Below are positions 15,746 to 22,637 of a DNA stretch of 64,000 nucleotides, piece by piece; positions within the stretch are counted from its first letter, which is position 1, and each line of letters begins with the position of its first letter. Both the position numbers and the translations under genes were made by a program. Source of the stretch: Kiritimatiellia bacterium (GTDB lineage: Bacteria > Verrucomicrobiota > Kiritimatiellia > RFP12 > UBA1067); NCBI GenBank assembly GCA_017520845.1, contig JAFXEU010000067.1:1-64000 (forward strand). Direction: 5' to 3'. The notes under the pieces were generated by a model. The model was not told where the DNA came from, did not search any database, and worked only from the letters and a program-made list of their open reading frames with translations.

Positions 15746-16342
15746 ATGAAATCAATATTAAAGATATTAGCCTTTCCTTTTGCACTCATATACATATGCA
15801 TAATTTCCATATTTGGCATACTTTATGATGTACTCTGGAATATGACCCTAAAGTACATACTAGGGGGATTGTGCGAAATTTTGACTGGTATTCTTAGCGA
15901 CGTTTTTAAAGGAATATTTCAAATTCCTCGCTCTTTTAAAAGATGGAATGATGGTTGGGACAGAAGTAAATACGATGCCAAAACATTGGCATTCTGGGCT
16001 TTACAAAAATACGGCACAGATATTCAATCCGCTAAATGGATGTTAAAAGAAGATGATCTTGCTGAATACAAAGAGCTCATTAAACGATATCCCCAAGGTT
16101 ATTCCCAATACAAAAAAGAAGTAGAGGAAGCACAGAAAAAAGAAGAGGAAGAAGAGCGAAGACGGGAAGAGGAAAATGAGTTACGTTATTTAATGGACGC
16201 AAGAGAGTATGAACTCTATGTGGATTCTTTAAAAACTCCATACAAGGAAGAAGAGGATGACAATTATTTAGATTCACAATACAAAAACTCTATTGAGAAC
16301 GCTCTCAATGATGAAGACCCATTCCTAACCCCTAACCCCTGA
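15746..16342 (+). CDS. Membrane protein with charged coiled-coil tail, unknown
   Basis: The 198-residue protein has a hydrophobic N-terminus with one or two membrane segments (about 5-25 and 30-55), a middle part (FKRWNDGWDRSKYDAKTLAFWALQKYGTD) and a strongly acidic/basic helix (EVEEAQKKEEEEERRREEENE). There is no Shine-Dalgarno, only a TATAAT 11 bases before the ATG. I do not recognise it. It ends the AT-rich island; a few bases later the remnant of the integrase-operon gene begins on the other strand. Confidence 0.55.
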   Translation: MKSILKILAFPFALIYICIISIFGILYDVLWNMTLKYILGGLCEILTGILSDVFKGIFQIPRSFKRWNDGWDRSKYDAKTLAFWALQKYGTDIQSAKWMLKEDDLAEYKELIKRYPQGYSQYKKEVEEAQKKEEEEERRREEENELRYLMDAREYELYVDSLKTPYKEEEDDNYLDSQYKNSIENALNDEDPFLTPNP

Positions 16343-16371
16343 CTCTCCTCTCATACCTCATCCCTCATACC

Positions 16372-16736
16372 TCATCCCTTTGCGGCTTCGCCACTCGCAA
16401 ACATCACCGCACTCTCCGGATCAAGATATAGCGCCAGCGCTCTCACAGCTGCAATAACCATTGTTGCTGTTCCGCATCGTTGCTCTCCCATCGACTCAGC
16501 CCCTTTAACAAGAAAATCCATGCCGCCAAGCTCAATAAGCTTCTCGGTTATCACCTCTTCCGGCAATTGTTGAGCTTGAGAGAGGTATCTTACAACCTCC
16601 TTAACCAACCACTGCGGCGAGCCTTTTGGATTTCGCTTCTTCTCCTGCTTCTTTTCAAATCGCTCCCACTCTTCGCTCGACCATTTCGCCTGCTGAGCCT
16701 CAAGAGCCTCAGCCCTTTTCTAATCTCGTCCTTCAT
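16372..16736 (-). pseudogene. Decayed copy of the gene at 7417-8277
   Basis: The frame ending at 16372 encodes the same C-terminal domain as the gene at 7417-8277, with the stretch LIELGGMDFLVKGAESMG identical. The homologous frame continues upstream through KWSSEEWERFEKK to a TAG near 16717. An ATG with a good ribosome site (GAGAGG, 16734-16736) lies in another frame just before it (MKDEIRK), and a one-base shift in AAAAGGG would join the two. The first 160 residues of the intact gene have no counterpart. This looks like a truncated, frameshifted relic of a second element; flanking CTCATACCTCATCC sequence is also shared with the intact copy. Confidence 0.7.
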
Positions 16737-16749
16737 TTGCCTCTCTTTT

Positions 16750-16787
16750 GGGGAACGGGGAACGGGGAATGGGGAATGGTAATGGGA
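16750..16787. repeat. G-rich heptamer array G
   Basis: GGGGAACGGGGAACGGGG and GGGGAATGGGGAAT units fill the space between the stop codon of DUF3800 copy 2 and the relic gene. Four G-runs with three-base loops form a textbook quadruplex pattern. Confidence 0.85.
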
Positions 16788-17486
16788 TTAAATCCAGCGC
16801 TTGCGTTCAAGCGGCTTGAAAAAGTTCTTCCTCAAGCTTTGTATATTAAGAAAGAATAGTTTCTCTGTTTCAGAAATCTTCTTCTCTATCTCAAACTTAA
16901 TGCGCAGCAATTCAAGCGTAGCAATCATATCAGCAGCTTGAAACAAGCGATACCTTGATGGCAACACTTCTGGCACAAAATCTACACGGGATGAAAATAT
17001 TGCAAACGCCGTCTTTAATAATGCCAAAACCTCTTCCTGCCCATTATCGTAATATACCTTCAACTTCCCAAACGAATTAAAGTCATCAACATGAGTAATC
17101 AAGAAGCGCGTTATTTGCTGAAGCAGCTGGTCATGTAATTCTCCAGCGCTTGTAACATATTTTTTATCCACCCAAAAAGTCTGAAACTTAATCGGCGCAT
17201 GGCGAATAAAAGACATCATTCGATTAAATACAACGCGCCTATCTTGTCGTTTCAGATTACGATATGGTTCTTCCCAACGAACTAGCGGGCCTGCATGAAT
17301 CGCATGATCTTCAGCTAAATTCAACTGCAATAACATCTCGTTGAGTCGTGCTATGTCATCTAAAACGGAATCTGACTGATTATGAAAAACCATGCAGACA
17401 AGGTAATATCGAGAAGAATGAACATCAGGAGAAAAGCTTCCTGACTCATCAACAAAGATACTTATTTCCTTTACGCCATTCTTCAT
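16788..17486 (-). CDS. DUF3800 protein, copy 2
   Basis: This 232-residue paralogue of the protein at 822-1511 has the same landmarks: ISIFVDESGSF at the N-terminus, HAIHAGPL, KVYYDNGQ and RYRLFQAADMIATLELL. The start chosen is ATG 17484-17486, nine codons before the DESG motif; the open frame extends further upstream but there it covers the leader. The ribosome site is weak (AAGAACAG). The heptamer array begins immediately after the stop. Copies 1 and 2 differ widely in sequence but share promoter and leader layout, so they probably descend from a mobile cassette that carried its own control region. Confidence 0.85.
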   Translation of the reverse strand: MKNGVKEISIFVDESGSFSPDVHSSRYYLVCMVFHNQSDSVLDDIARLNEMLLQLNLAEDHAIHAGPLVRWEEPYRNLKRQDRRVVFNRMMSFIRHAPIKFQTFWVDKKYVTSAGELHDQLLQQITRFLITHVDDFNSFGKLKVYYDNGQEEVLALLKTAFAIFSSRVDFVPEVLPSRYRLFQAADMIATLELLRIKFEIEKKISETEKLFFLNIQSLRKNFFKPLERKRWI

Positions 17487-17642
17487 TGTCTGTTCTTGAT
17501 AAAGTGATGGCGAGGCTTGCGCCTCGCCAACGGCAGGGGCTTCCCCGCCAGCCGGTGGACTCCAGATAAATCCTTTGTCCAAAATTCTCTTAAGGCGGAG
17601 AACTTCCCCCGCTTCTCGAAGATCCCGCGTTAACAGCAAGAT
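17487..17642 (-). ncRNA. Candidate structured leader of DUF3800 copy 2
   Basis: About 155 bases between promoter and gene contain several stable stems: GCGG/CCGC around GGGAAGTTCT, GGAC/GTCC, GGCGGGG with CCCCTGCC, and a perfect GGCGAGGC/GCCTCGCC stem (17509-17528, loop TTGC) just before the start. The last stem takes the same place as a different-sequence stem in copy 1, followed by CCATCACTTTAT. Conservation of structure without sequence supports a functional RNA. Confidence 0.45.
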
Positions 17643-17649
17643 CACCTGT

Positions 17650-17678
17650 ATTTTCTCATATATCGTTTCAGAAGGCAA
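17650..17678 (-). promoter_or_regulatory. Conserved promoter/operator of DUF3800 copy 2
   Basis: TTGCCT (17673-17678) and GAAAAT (17650-17655), spaced by 17 bases, with the spacer nearly the same as in copy 1 (TCTGAA.CG..ATATGA). Flanking bases (AATTCC..ACTTGC) are also shared. Confidence 0.6.
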
Positions 17679-17765
17679 GTAGGAATTTGTAAAAGTTCCC
17701 CACCCGCGTTCTATATCGCTACCGCGGCATTTTAGGCGCTCGCGCGGTTTTGGCGGCTTCGCCGC

Positions 17766-17816
17766 GGGGAACGGGGAATGGGGAACGGGGAACGGGGAAT
17801 GGGGAATGGGGAATGG
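17766..17816. repeat. G-rich heptamer array H
   Basis: Seven near-perfect units of GGGGAAC/GGGGAAT abut the TGA stop codon of AbiEii copy 2 with no base between. It is the most regular array in the window and has a strong quadruplex pattern. Confidence 0.9.
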
Positions 17817-18653
17817 TCAGAAAATTGCCGTCAATACCTGACGAATTTTTTCACATACTTCATCAAACGGTATTCCTTTAGCATACGAGAATTCGCGGCA
17901 ATATTTTTCCCATCTTTCACGCATTGCACTTGAACCCTCGATCAACCTCAAGCCAGCCGACCAGCCTTCAAGTACTTCTTCCGTACCACGATGAATCGCC
18001 GTTGACCGTAATGCACTCGATAATCTCGCATTGCCATACTTTACAGTACAAAGAATCATATATGCATCATAGTAGTCACGTGGCCGCGTTGAAAGAACAC
18101 CAAGCGAAAGTATCGCTTCAATTTTTTCAGCCAGGACAGTTTCGATCGTATATGCCTTGATCCGGAAGTTACCGTTAGGCGTAAAACGACTCATGAAGAT
18201 GAAATCTTGAGGCGCGGGCGTTATCGCGTCCCCAGTCGATATATCTATCGAAAATGGTACAACGATTCCCTTATATGCAGCAATCAACTTAACTCTAAAT
18301 CCACCATACATATCATCATGACGAATCGGTGCAATTGATTTTAGATCCCAACTAATATCGTCTTCTAAATCAACCGTGAACACCATGTTGAGGTATTGCG
18401 TTATCGTCTCTTCAGAAAGTTTCGCTCCTACCATCGTCAAGTCGATATCCATCGTCGACCTTTTCGACAAGCCTAAATACTGAGAGATCAATGTTCCGCC
18501 TTTAACGATCAGGTTCTCATAGATAGTCGTCTTAGATAACCTTGCGAAGAAACGCTCAAACATGAAATTCTGAAGTACCACTTGCGCAGGTATCTGCTCT
18601 TCACTTGCGATACGTTTTATCCTCGCTTTAAAACTCATTTGCTCTGAACTCAT
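17817..18653 (-). CDS. AbiEii-type nucleotidyltransferase toxin, copy 2
   Basis: The 278-residue protein is a second member of the AbiEii family and is only distantly like copy 1. The nucleotidyltransferase motif is KGGTLISQYLGLSKRSTMDIDLT, with G-G-T and D-I-D. Further family landmarks are VPFSIDISTGD, IETVLAEKIEAIL and RPRDYYDAYMIL. Its start overlaps the AbiEi stop (ATGA), so production is coupled to the antitoxin. As AbiEii toxins act on host translation components, two different copies may answer different triggers; that is inference. Confidence 0.9.
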   Translation of the reverse strand: MSSEQMSFKARIKRIASEEQIPAQVVLQNFMFERFFARLSKTTIYENLIVKGGTLISQYLGLSKRSTMDIDLTMVGAKLSEETITQYLNMVFTVDLEDDISWDLKSIAPIRHDDMYGGFRVKLIAAYKGIVVPFSIDISTGDAITPAPQDFIFMSRFTPNGNFRIKAYTIETVLAEKIEAILSLGVLSTRPRDYYDAYMILCTVKYGNARLSSALRSTAIHRGTEEVLEGWSAGLRLIEGSSAMRERWEKYCREFSYAKGIPFDEVCEKIRQVLTAIF

Positions 18654-19243
18654 AGTATCACCTCTAAAATTTTATTAACCTTTTCTTCGATCCCCATGCG
18701 TTGTGCGTATTCGCCAAGTCGTGAAAGGTTTCGCGATTTATCGACAGCGTACGCCTTTATCGTCGAAAGGAAGAGCTCATCATCCATGCGACGGCGATTT
18801 CTGATAAAATCGCAAATCGTCCGCTCAATATTATAGCAAGGTACAATATTGCCAAATTGAGTCGCAATATCCATTCGACCTAAATCAAACAACTCATCCT
18901 TCACATAAAAACAGATTAAATCCTGACGCAAGGAGACAGGTATCGTGTCTCCCGACTTAACCGTAACATAATGATTGAATGGAGTTCTCTCAGACTTTCC
19001 AAGAAGGAACAACGCCGTTGCATGGGAGAATACCATCTTTTCATTCCGCTTTGAAAGCGCAAAAATCTCATCTGGCAATGAATCTACACTTGTATACAAC
19101 CCTCTTCCGACACGTTCAAGCAAACCTGCCGATACGTATCTTCCAAGCATAGTGCGAGAAATCCCAAGTGCTTTAATATCTTGAGATGTAATTGTTCCCT
19201 TTTGTTTAGCGAGAACTTCAGCTATTTCTTTAGGTATTTTCAT
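18650..19243 (-). CDS. AbiEi antitoxin/repressor, copy 2
   Basis: This encodes 197 residues: an N-terminal winged-helix region (1-55: LAKQKGTITSQDIKALGISRTMLGRYVSAGLLERVGRGLYT) and the AbiEi C-terminal domain (FALSKRNEKMVFSHATALFLLG, TVKSGDTIP, NIERTICDFIRNR). This is the longer AbiEi_4-like layout seen in many Bacillota and gut bacteria. No ribosome site is seen before the ATG. It is driven by a near-perfect promoter at 19263-19291 with a small palindrome (AATTTCGGTGAAATT) between -10 and start that could be its operator. Confidence 0.88.
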   Translation of the reverse strand: MKIPKEIAEVLAKQKGTITSQDIKALGISRTMLGRYVSAGLLERVGRGLYTSVDSLPDEIFALSKRNEKMVFSHATALFLLGKSERTPFNHYVTVKSGDTIPVSLRQDLICFYVKDELFDLGRMDIATQFGNIVPCYNIERTICDFIRNRRRMDDELFLSTIKAYAVDKSRNLSRLGEYAQRMGIEEKVNKILEVIL

Positions 19244-19262
19244 TGTTTACAATTTCACCGAA

Positions 19263-19291
19263 ATTATACGATTCTTCGGCTGTTTTGTCAA
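19263..19291 (-). promoter_or_regulatory. Consensus promoter of AbiE pair 2
   Basis: TTGACA (19286-19291) and TATAAT (19263-19268) are exactly 17 bases apart. A palindrome AATTTC-GGT-GAAATT overlaps the downstream edge of the -10 box, a usual position for a repressor site. Confidence 0.8.
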
Positions 19292-19305
19292 CCGCCCCGC
19301 TTAAT

Positions 19306-19493
19306 GGGGAATGGGGAACGGGGAACGGTTGGGAACGGGGAACGGGGAACGGGGAATGGGGAATGGGGAACGGGGAATGGTTGGGAACGGGGAACTGGGA
19401 ACGGTGAGAAATGGGAACACCGTTCCCCCACTACCGTTCCCCATTCCCCCACTACCGTTCCCCATTCCCCAACGGGAAGAGGGACTGTCCCCC
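19306..19493. repeat. G-rich heptamer array I with inverted half
   Basis: The largest array, about 190 bases. The left part reads GGGGAAC/GGGGAAT on the plus strand with two GGTT interruptions; the right part (from about 19428) reads GTTCCCC/ATTCCCC, so the two halves can fold back on each other. It lies between AbiE pair 2 and the fucosidase gene, at the right edge of the accessory region. Confidence 0.9.
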
Positions 19494-19498
19494 TCGAA

Positions 19499-20575
19499 TC
19501 AGGCGTCCGTCTTTCCGGCCAGGCCGTCTAGAATCTTTATTCCCGGAGCGGGTATGCGGCCGAGATGATCGGGACCTATATTGAGCATATAGTTCGAGCC
19601 TATCTCCTTCGACCTGTTTTTAAAGCCGAGAATCGTTTCGAGCGGTTTGTAATCCGTATCGGTCGGATGATAACCCCACGAATTGTTCATCGTTCCGACC
19701 ATTTCATAAAGCTCGTCCTTCTTCGTGTTTTCGGCAAGCGCGTTATCGGTAGGCGTATGGTAATCGCCCATCTTGTTGCCGATGCGGCCGTTGATGAGAC
19801 AGCCCGGCTGATACTTCCTTACGAGATCGCGGAACATCGTCGACTGCTCCAGGGTCGAGGTCATCGGAACATCAAACCAGATAAGGCACAGGTCGCCGTA
19901 CTGCGTAAGAATCTCCTTGACCTGAGGAACGGATTTCGACTGGAGGTACTCCTCGAAATTGTAATCCTCTTTCTTTATGTGGCCGAAATCCCAGTTGTTG
20001 CCCCAGACGCGCGGCTCGGACTTCATGTGATGCTTGCGGAAAAGTCCGCCGCCGTTTGGCTCGCTCCAGTCGACATCCTGCGAATAGTAAAGCCCGAACT
20101 TAAGCCCCGCGTCGCGGCAGGCTTCGGCGAGTTCTTCGACGATATCGCGCTTGAAAGGAGTCGCGTCGACGACATTGAACTTCGAAACTTTCGATCGGTA
20201 CATCGCAAAGCCGTCGTGATGTTTCGACGTCATGACGAAATACTTCATTCCCGCGTCGCGAGCGCGCTTCATCCAATCCTTCGGATCGAAGAAAATCGGA
20301 TTGAAAACCGTCGCGAGTTTTGCGTATTCCTTATTCGGGATCTTTCGCGCCCACTGTATCCATTCGGAATACGAGCCGCAGCGCTTGCCGCCCCACTCGC
20401 CCGCCAAGATCGAATAAAGACCCCAATGGGCCATCATTCCGAACTGAGCTTCCTTAAACCACTTCTTCGAAGCGGCGAGTTCAGGGGAATCACCCTTTGT
20501 CACATTAAAGGCGTCTGCAAAAACGCCGGCGGCCGAAAGAGCCGCCGCGCCGGTAATGAATTCTTTCCGTGTCAT
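19499..20575 (-). CDS. GH29 alpha-L-fucosidase, short C-terminus
   Basis: This 358-residue protein is an exported (Tat- or Sec-like start, MTRKEFITGAAALSAAGV) family 29 glycoside hydrolase that removes alpha-linked fucose from glycans such as mucin. Family features: FGMMAHWGLYS, TSKHHDGFAMYRS, GLYYSQDVDWSEP and CLIWFDVP, whose Asp is the expected nucleophile. It ends soon after MLNIGPDHLGRIP; most relatives go on for at least 30 more residues (W-L-x-x-N-G-E-A-I-Y). The heptamer array starts 5 bases after the stop, so the gene end may have been cut at the accessory-region border. It is 9 bases downstream of the DUF4886 hydrolase and shares its operon. Confidence 0.88.
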   Translation of the reverse strand: MTRKEFITGAAALSAAGVFADAFNVTKGDSPELAASKKWFKEAQFGMMAHWGLYSILAGEWGGKRCGSYSEWIQWARKIPNKEYAKLATVFNPIFFDPKDWMKRARDAGMKYFVMTSKHHDGFAMYRSKVSKFNVVDATPFKRDIVEELAEACRDAGLKFGLYYSQDVDWSEPNGGGLFRKHHMKSEPRVWGNNWDFGHIKKEDYNFEEYLQSKSVPQVKEILTQYGDLCLIWFDVPMTSTLEQSTMFRDLVRKYQPGCLINGRIGNKMGDYHTPTDNALAENTKKDELYEMVGTMNNSWGYHPTDTDYKPLETILGFKNRSKEIGSNYMLNIGPDHLGRIPAPGIKILDGLAGKTDA

Positions 20576-20584
20576 GACTTAAAC

Positions 20585-21544
20585 TTACTTCGCGACTTCG
20601 TTGGCGATCTTCTGCATAAGCTTAACGGTATCGGGAGCGTCTTTAAGATACTTGGGGACGTACTTGCACTTCGTTACGTCGACATTGAAAAGTTTAGCCG
20701 TCCAGACGAGCGCCTGAAGATATTCGCCCTTTCTGTTCAAATGGAAAGCGTCGCCGTCGAGCCAGATTTTGCCGTCTTTGAGAGTCTTGAACTTATTGAC
20801 GCCGACGACGTCGTACGCGTTAGAATCTTTACCTTCATCATTAACATACTTTACGGGAAGAGCTTTGCGGAAGCGCTGAACGGCCTCACCCGTCTTAATG
20901 ACGTCAAGACCATGATTCGCCGCGAACTTGCCGTAAGCGGACTCGAGCTTCTCGAACATCTGATTCTGGTCGATGCCCCATTTGCCGAGACGGCGATCCC
21001 AAGGCGTGTAGGACCATGTCTGCTGGACGTAAACCTTAGCCTGGGGTGCGCACTTCTTGATCATCTCAAGAAGTTTCGTACCGTGAGGCTCGTAGGACTT
21101 CTCCTGCCAGCTCTGGTGGCTGCCCTGCTGAACGGTGACGATATCCCACTTGTCGGCCTTGAGCATTCTTTCGATATTGCTGTGAGTCCGCAGATGGGCG
21201 TACTTGTTCTTAATCAGAACGAGAGCGTCCTTGAAAGGCTCCTCGCCCTTCTTGCATGAAACATAATCCCACGTGATGTAATAGGGGTTGGAGTCGGGCT
21301 TCTTCAGGTTGGCGGCGTGCCTGTCGAGCGTGCAGCCTCCGATATAAAGCGAGCAGAAATCGAGGGGACATCCGAGATCCTTAGCGACCTTGGGCATCTC
21401 CTTGCCGACGCAAATGGAAAACGAATTGCCGATGGCGAGAACCTTAAGAGGCTTTTCGCGCTTGGGCGCGGCATTTGATGTAGCTCCGATAAACGCGGCG
21501 GCAACCGCGAAGACTGTCGTAATTACTCTTGCAGAGACTTTCAT
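20585..21544 (-). CDS. Secreted SGNH hydrolase of the DUF4886 type
   Basis: The 319-residue protein has a signal peptide (about 1-26) and the SGNH/GDSL fold of the DUF4886 family. The block I motif is LAIGNSFS (nucleophile Ser), a Gly lies in LYIGGCTL, and WLDGDAFHLNRKGEY near residue 265 carries the catalytic Asp and His. Such enzymes remove acyl groups from sugars. Paired with the fucosidase downstream, it may de-acetylate fucosylated or pectin/mucin glycans before cleavage. A TGATATAAT promoter lies 67 bases upstream. Confidence 0.82.
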   Translation of the reverse strand: MKVSARVITTVFAVAAAFIGATSNAAPKREKPLKVLAIGNSFSICVGKEMPKVAKDLGCPLDFCSLYIGGCTLDRHAANLKKPDSNPYYITWDYVSCKKGEEPFKDALVLIKNKYAHLRTHSNIERMLKADKWDIVTVQQGSHQSWQEKSYEPHGTKLLEMIKKCAPQAKVYVQQTWSYTPWDRRLGKWGIDQNQMFEKLESAYGKFAANHGLDVIKTGEAVQRFRKALPVKYVNDEGKDSNAYDVVGVNKFKTLKDGKIWLDGDAFHLNRKGEYLQALVWTAKLFNVDVTKCKYVPKYLKDAPDTVKLMQKIANEVAK

Positions 21545-21610
21545 TTTTTGTTCCTGTTCGTTGATTTTTTTTTAATCGCATACATGCATCATATATGCAA
21601 ACACCCAGAT

Positions 21611-21619
21611 ATTATATCA
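21611..21619 (-). promoter_or_regulatory. Extended -10 TGATATAAT before the SGNH-fucosidase operon
   Basis: A perfect extended -10 box on the minus strand, 67 bases before the SGNH hydrolase start; about 65 bases away a TATAAT serves the divergent gene. Confidence 0.65.
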
Positions 21620-21682
21620 GATTCCATCCCCTATGACCATAATGATTGTGCCCTTTGCCAACATTCAATCCGTAAAAAATGA

Positions 21683-21688
21683 TATAAT
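21683..21688 (+). promoter_or_regulatory. -10 box of the 21705 gene (TGATATAAT context)
   Basis: TATAAT preceded by TGA on the plus strand, 16 bases before the ATG at 21705. The transcript leader would be about ten bases, without a ribosome site. Confidence 0.6.
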
Positions 21689-21704
21689 AACAGCTACAAT
21701 CAAA

Positions 21705-22637
21705 ATGACACTTGCTTGCGCCATAATTGCGGCAACGCTTTCGAGAGCTGAACTCGTAGAGCGGATGCGTACACCCCCGATGACAAGATCGCACGGGCTC
21801 GTTCAGGTATTCGCGAACTGCCCCGCCGACATGCGCGATGAATTCCACTCTCCGGTCGCCCGATTCGTTTCCAAAACATGCGACAGCCTGTACGCCTCGA
21901 CCACGAATACGCCCGCGCAGTTTTCGTCCGCGGGAATCATGGTTTTCATCGGCGACGGCAGAACGAACGACGCGAGCGTCGTCGCCCGCGCGTACTCCCG
22001 CAAAGACGGCACGTTCTATACCCGCATCTACCTGCCTTCCCCCGAATATTCGGATCTCGAGAAATTTAGAATCGAAATCGCTAAAGCCTTCATGCTGGCC
22101 GTCGAAAACCGCGAAATCTCCACTGATAAAGCCGTCGCCCTGCTGCGCGACCTTGACCCTAAAAAGCGCGTCGACAACAAGTATGACGAAATTGAAAAAT
22201 GGCTCCGCGGCGAACCGGTAGAATCGAGTGAAGAAGAAGTTCTTAAACTTATGCGGAGCGTTCTTCAGCCCGGCGTTGCCCGCCAGTCAGATGTACTGAG
22301 GTTCGCATCCCGCCTCTATCTGCACGCGCCGCTTTTCAATTTTCCTTTGGCGGGCAAATACCACACCTGCAATTTTCGCCAGGCCGTCGATCTCGTTAAA
22401 GTCGATATGACGGTAAGATATCTCGCATACAAGAAAGCGCCCCATCTCATCGCCTACGGGGGCGGACGCAGCAAGGAGCTCGCCGACGCCGCGCAAGCGT
22501 ACTACGACTTCCTTTTTGAACTAGGCCGCGCGAAAAAAGACAGGGAAGAGCTCCTGGACATGCTCGAGGCCGCAGAAACAAAACTCAACATCGCTTTGGA
22601 AGAAGCCCGCAAATACGAGGAAGGGATTAAACAATGA
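21705..22637 (+). CDS. Secreted protein of unknown function upstream of argH
   Basis: The 310-residue product begins, from the ATG at 21705, with a short signal peptide (MTLACAIIAATLSRAELV). I prefer this start because the upstream ATG at 21633 lies before the -10 box. Middle parts read GIMVFIGDGRTND, TFYTRIYLPSPEYSDLEKFRIEIAKAF, then FASRLYLHAPLFNFPLAGKYHTC and a C-terminal helix. The fold is unknown; the helix with R-I-E-I-A-K-A-F and following helices recalls peptidase-like helical bundles, but no HExxH is present. It overlaps argH by four bases (ATGA). Confidence 0.65.
   Translation: MTLACAIIAATLSRAELVERMRTPPMTRSHGLVQVFANCPADMRDEFHSPVARFVSKTCDSLYASTTNTPAQFSSAGIMVFIGDGRTNDASVVARAYSRKDGTFYTRIYLPSPEYSDLEKFRIEIAKAFMLAVENREISTDKAVALLRDLDPKKRVDNKYDEIEKWLRGEPVESSEEEVLKLMRSVLQPGVARQSDVLRFASRLYLHAPLFNFPLAGKYHTCNFRQAVDLVKVDMTVRYLAYKKAPHLIAYGGGRSKELADAAQAYYDFLFELGRAKKDREELLDMLEAAETKLNIALEEARKYEEGIKQ

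Noticed and set aside
16700-16736. Programmed -1 frameshift at AAAAGGG
   Set aside because: The heptamer does not fit a standard slippery site and most of the N-terminal part is missing, so decay is simpler.
19306-19493. Heptamer array as a CRISPR
   Set aside because: Units are 7 bases, head to tail, with no spacers and no cas genes in the window.
19565-21259. 564-codon open frame antisense to GH29 and the SGNH gene
   Set aside because: It spans two convincing genes on the other strand; its product shows no domain.
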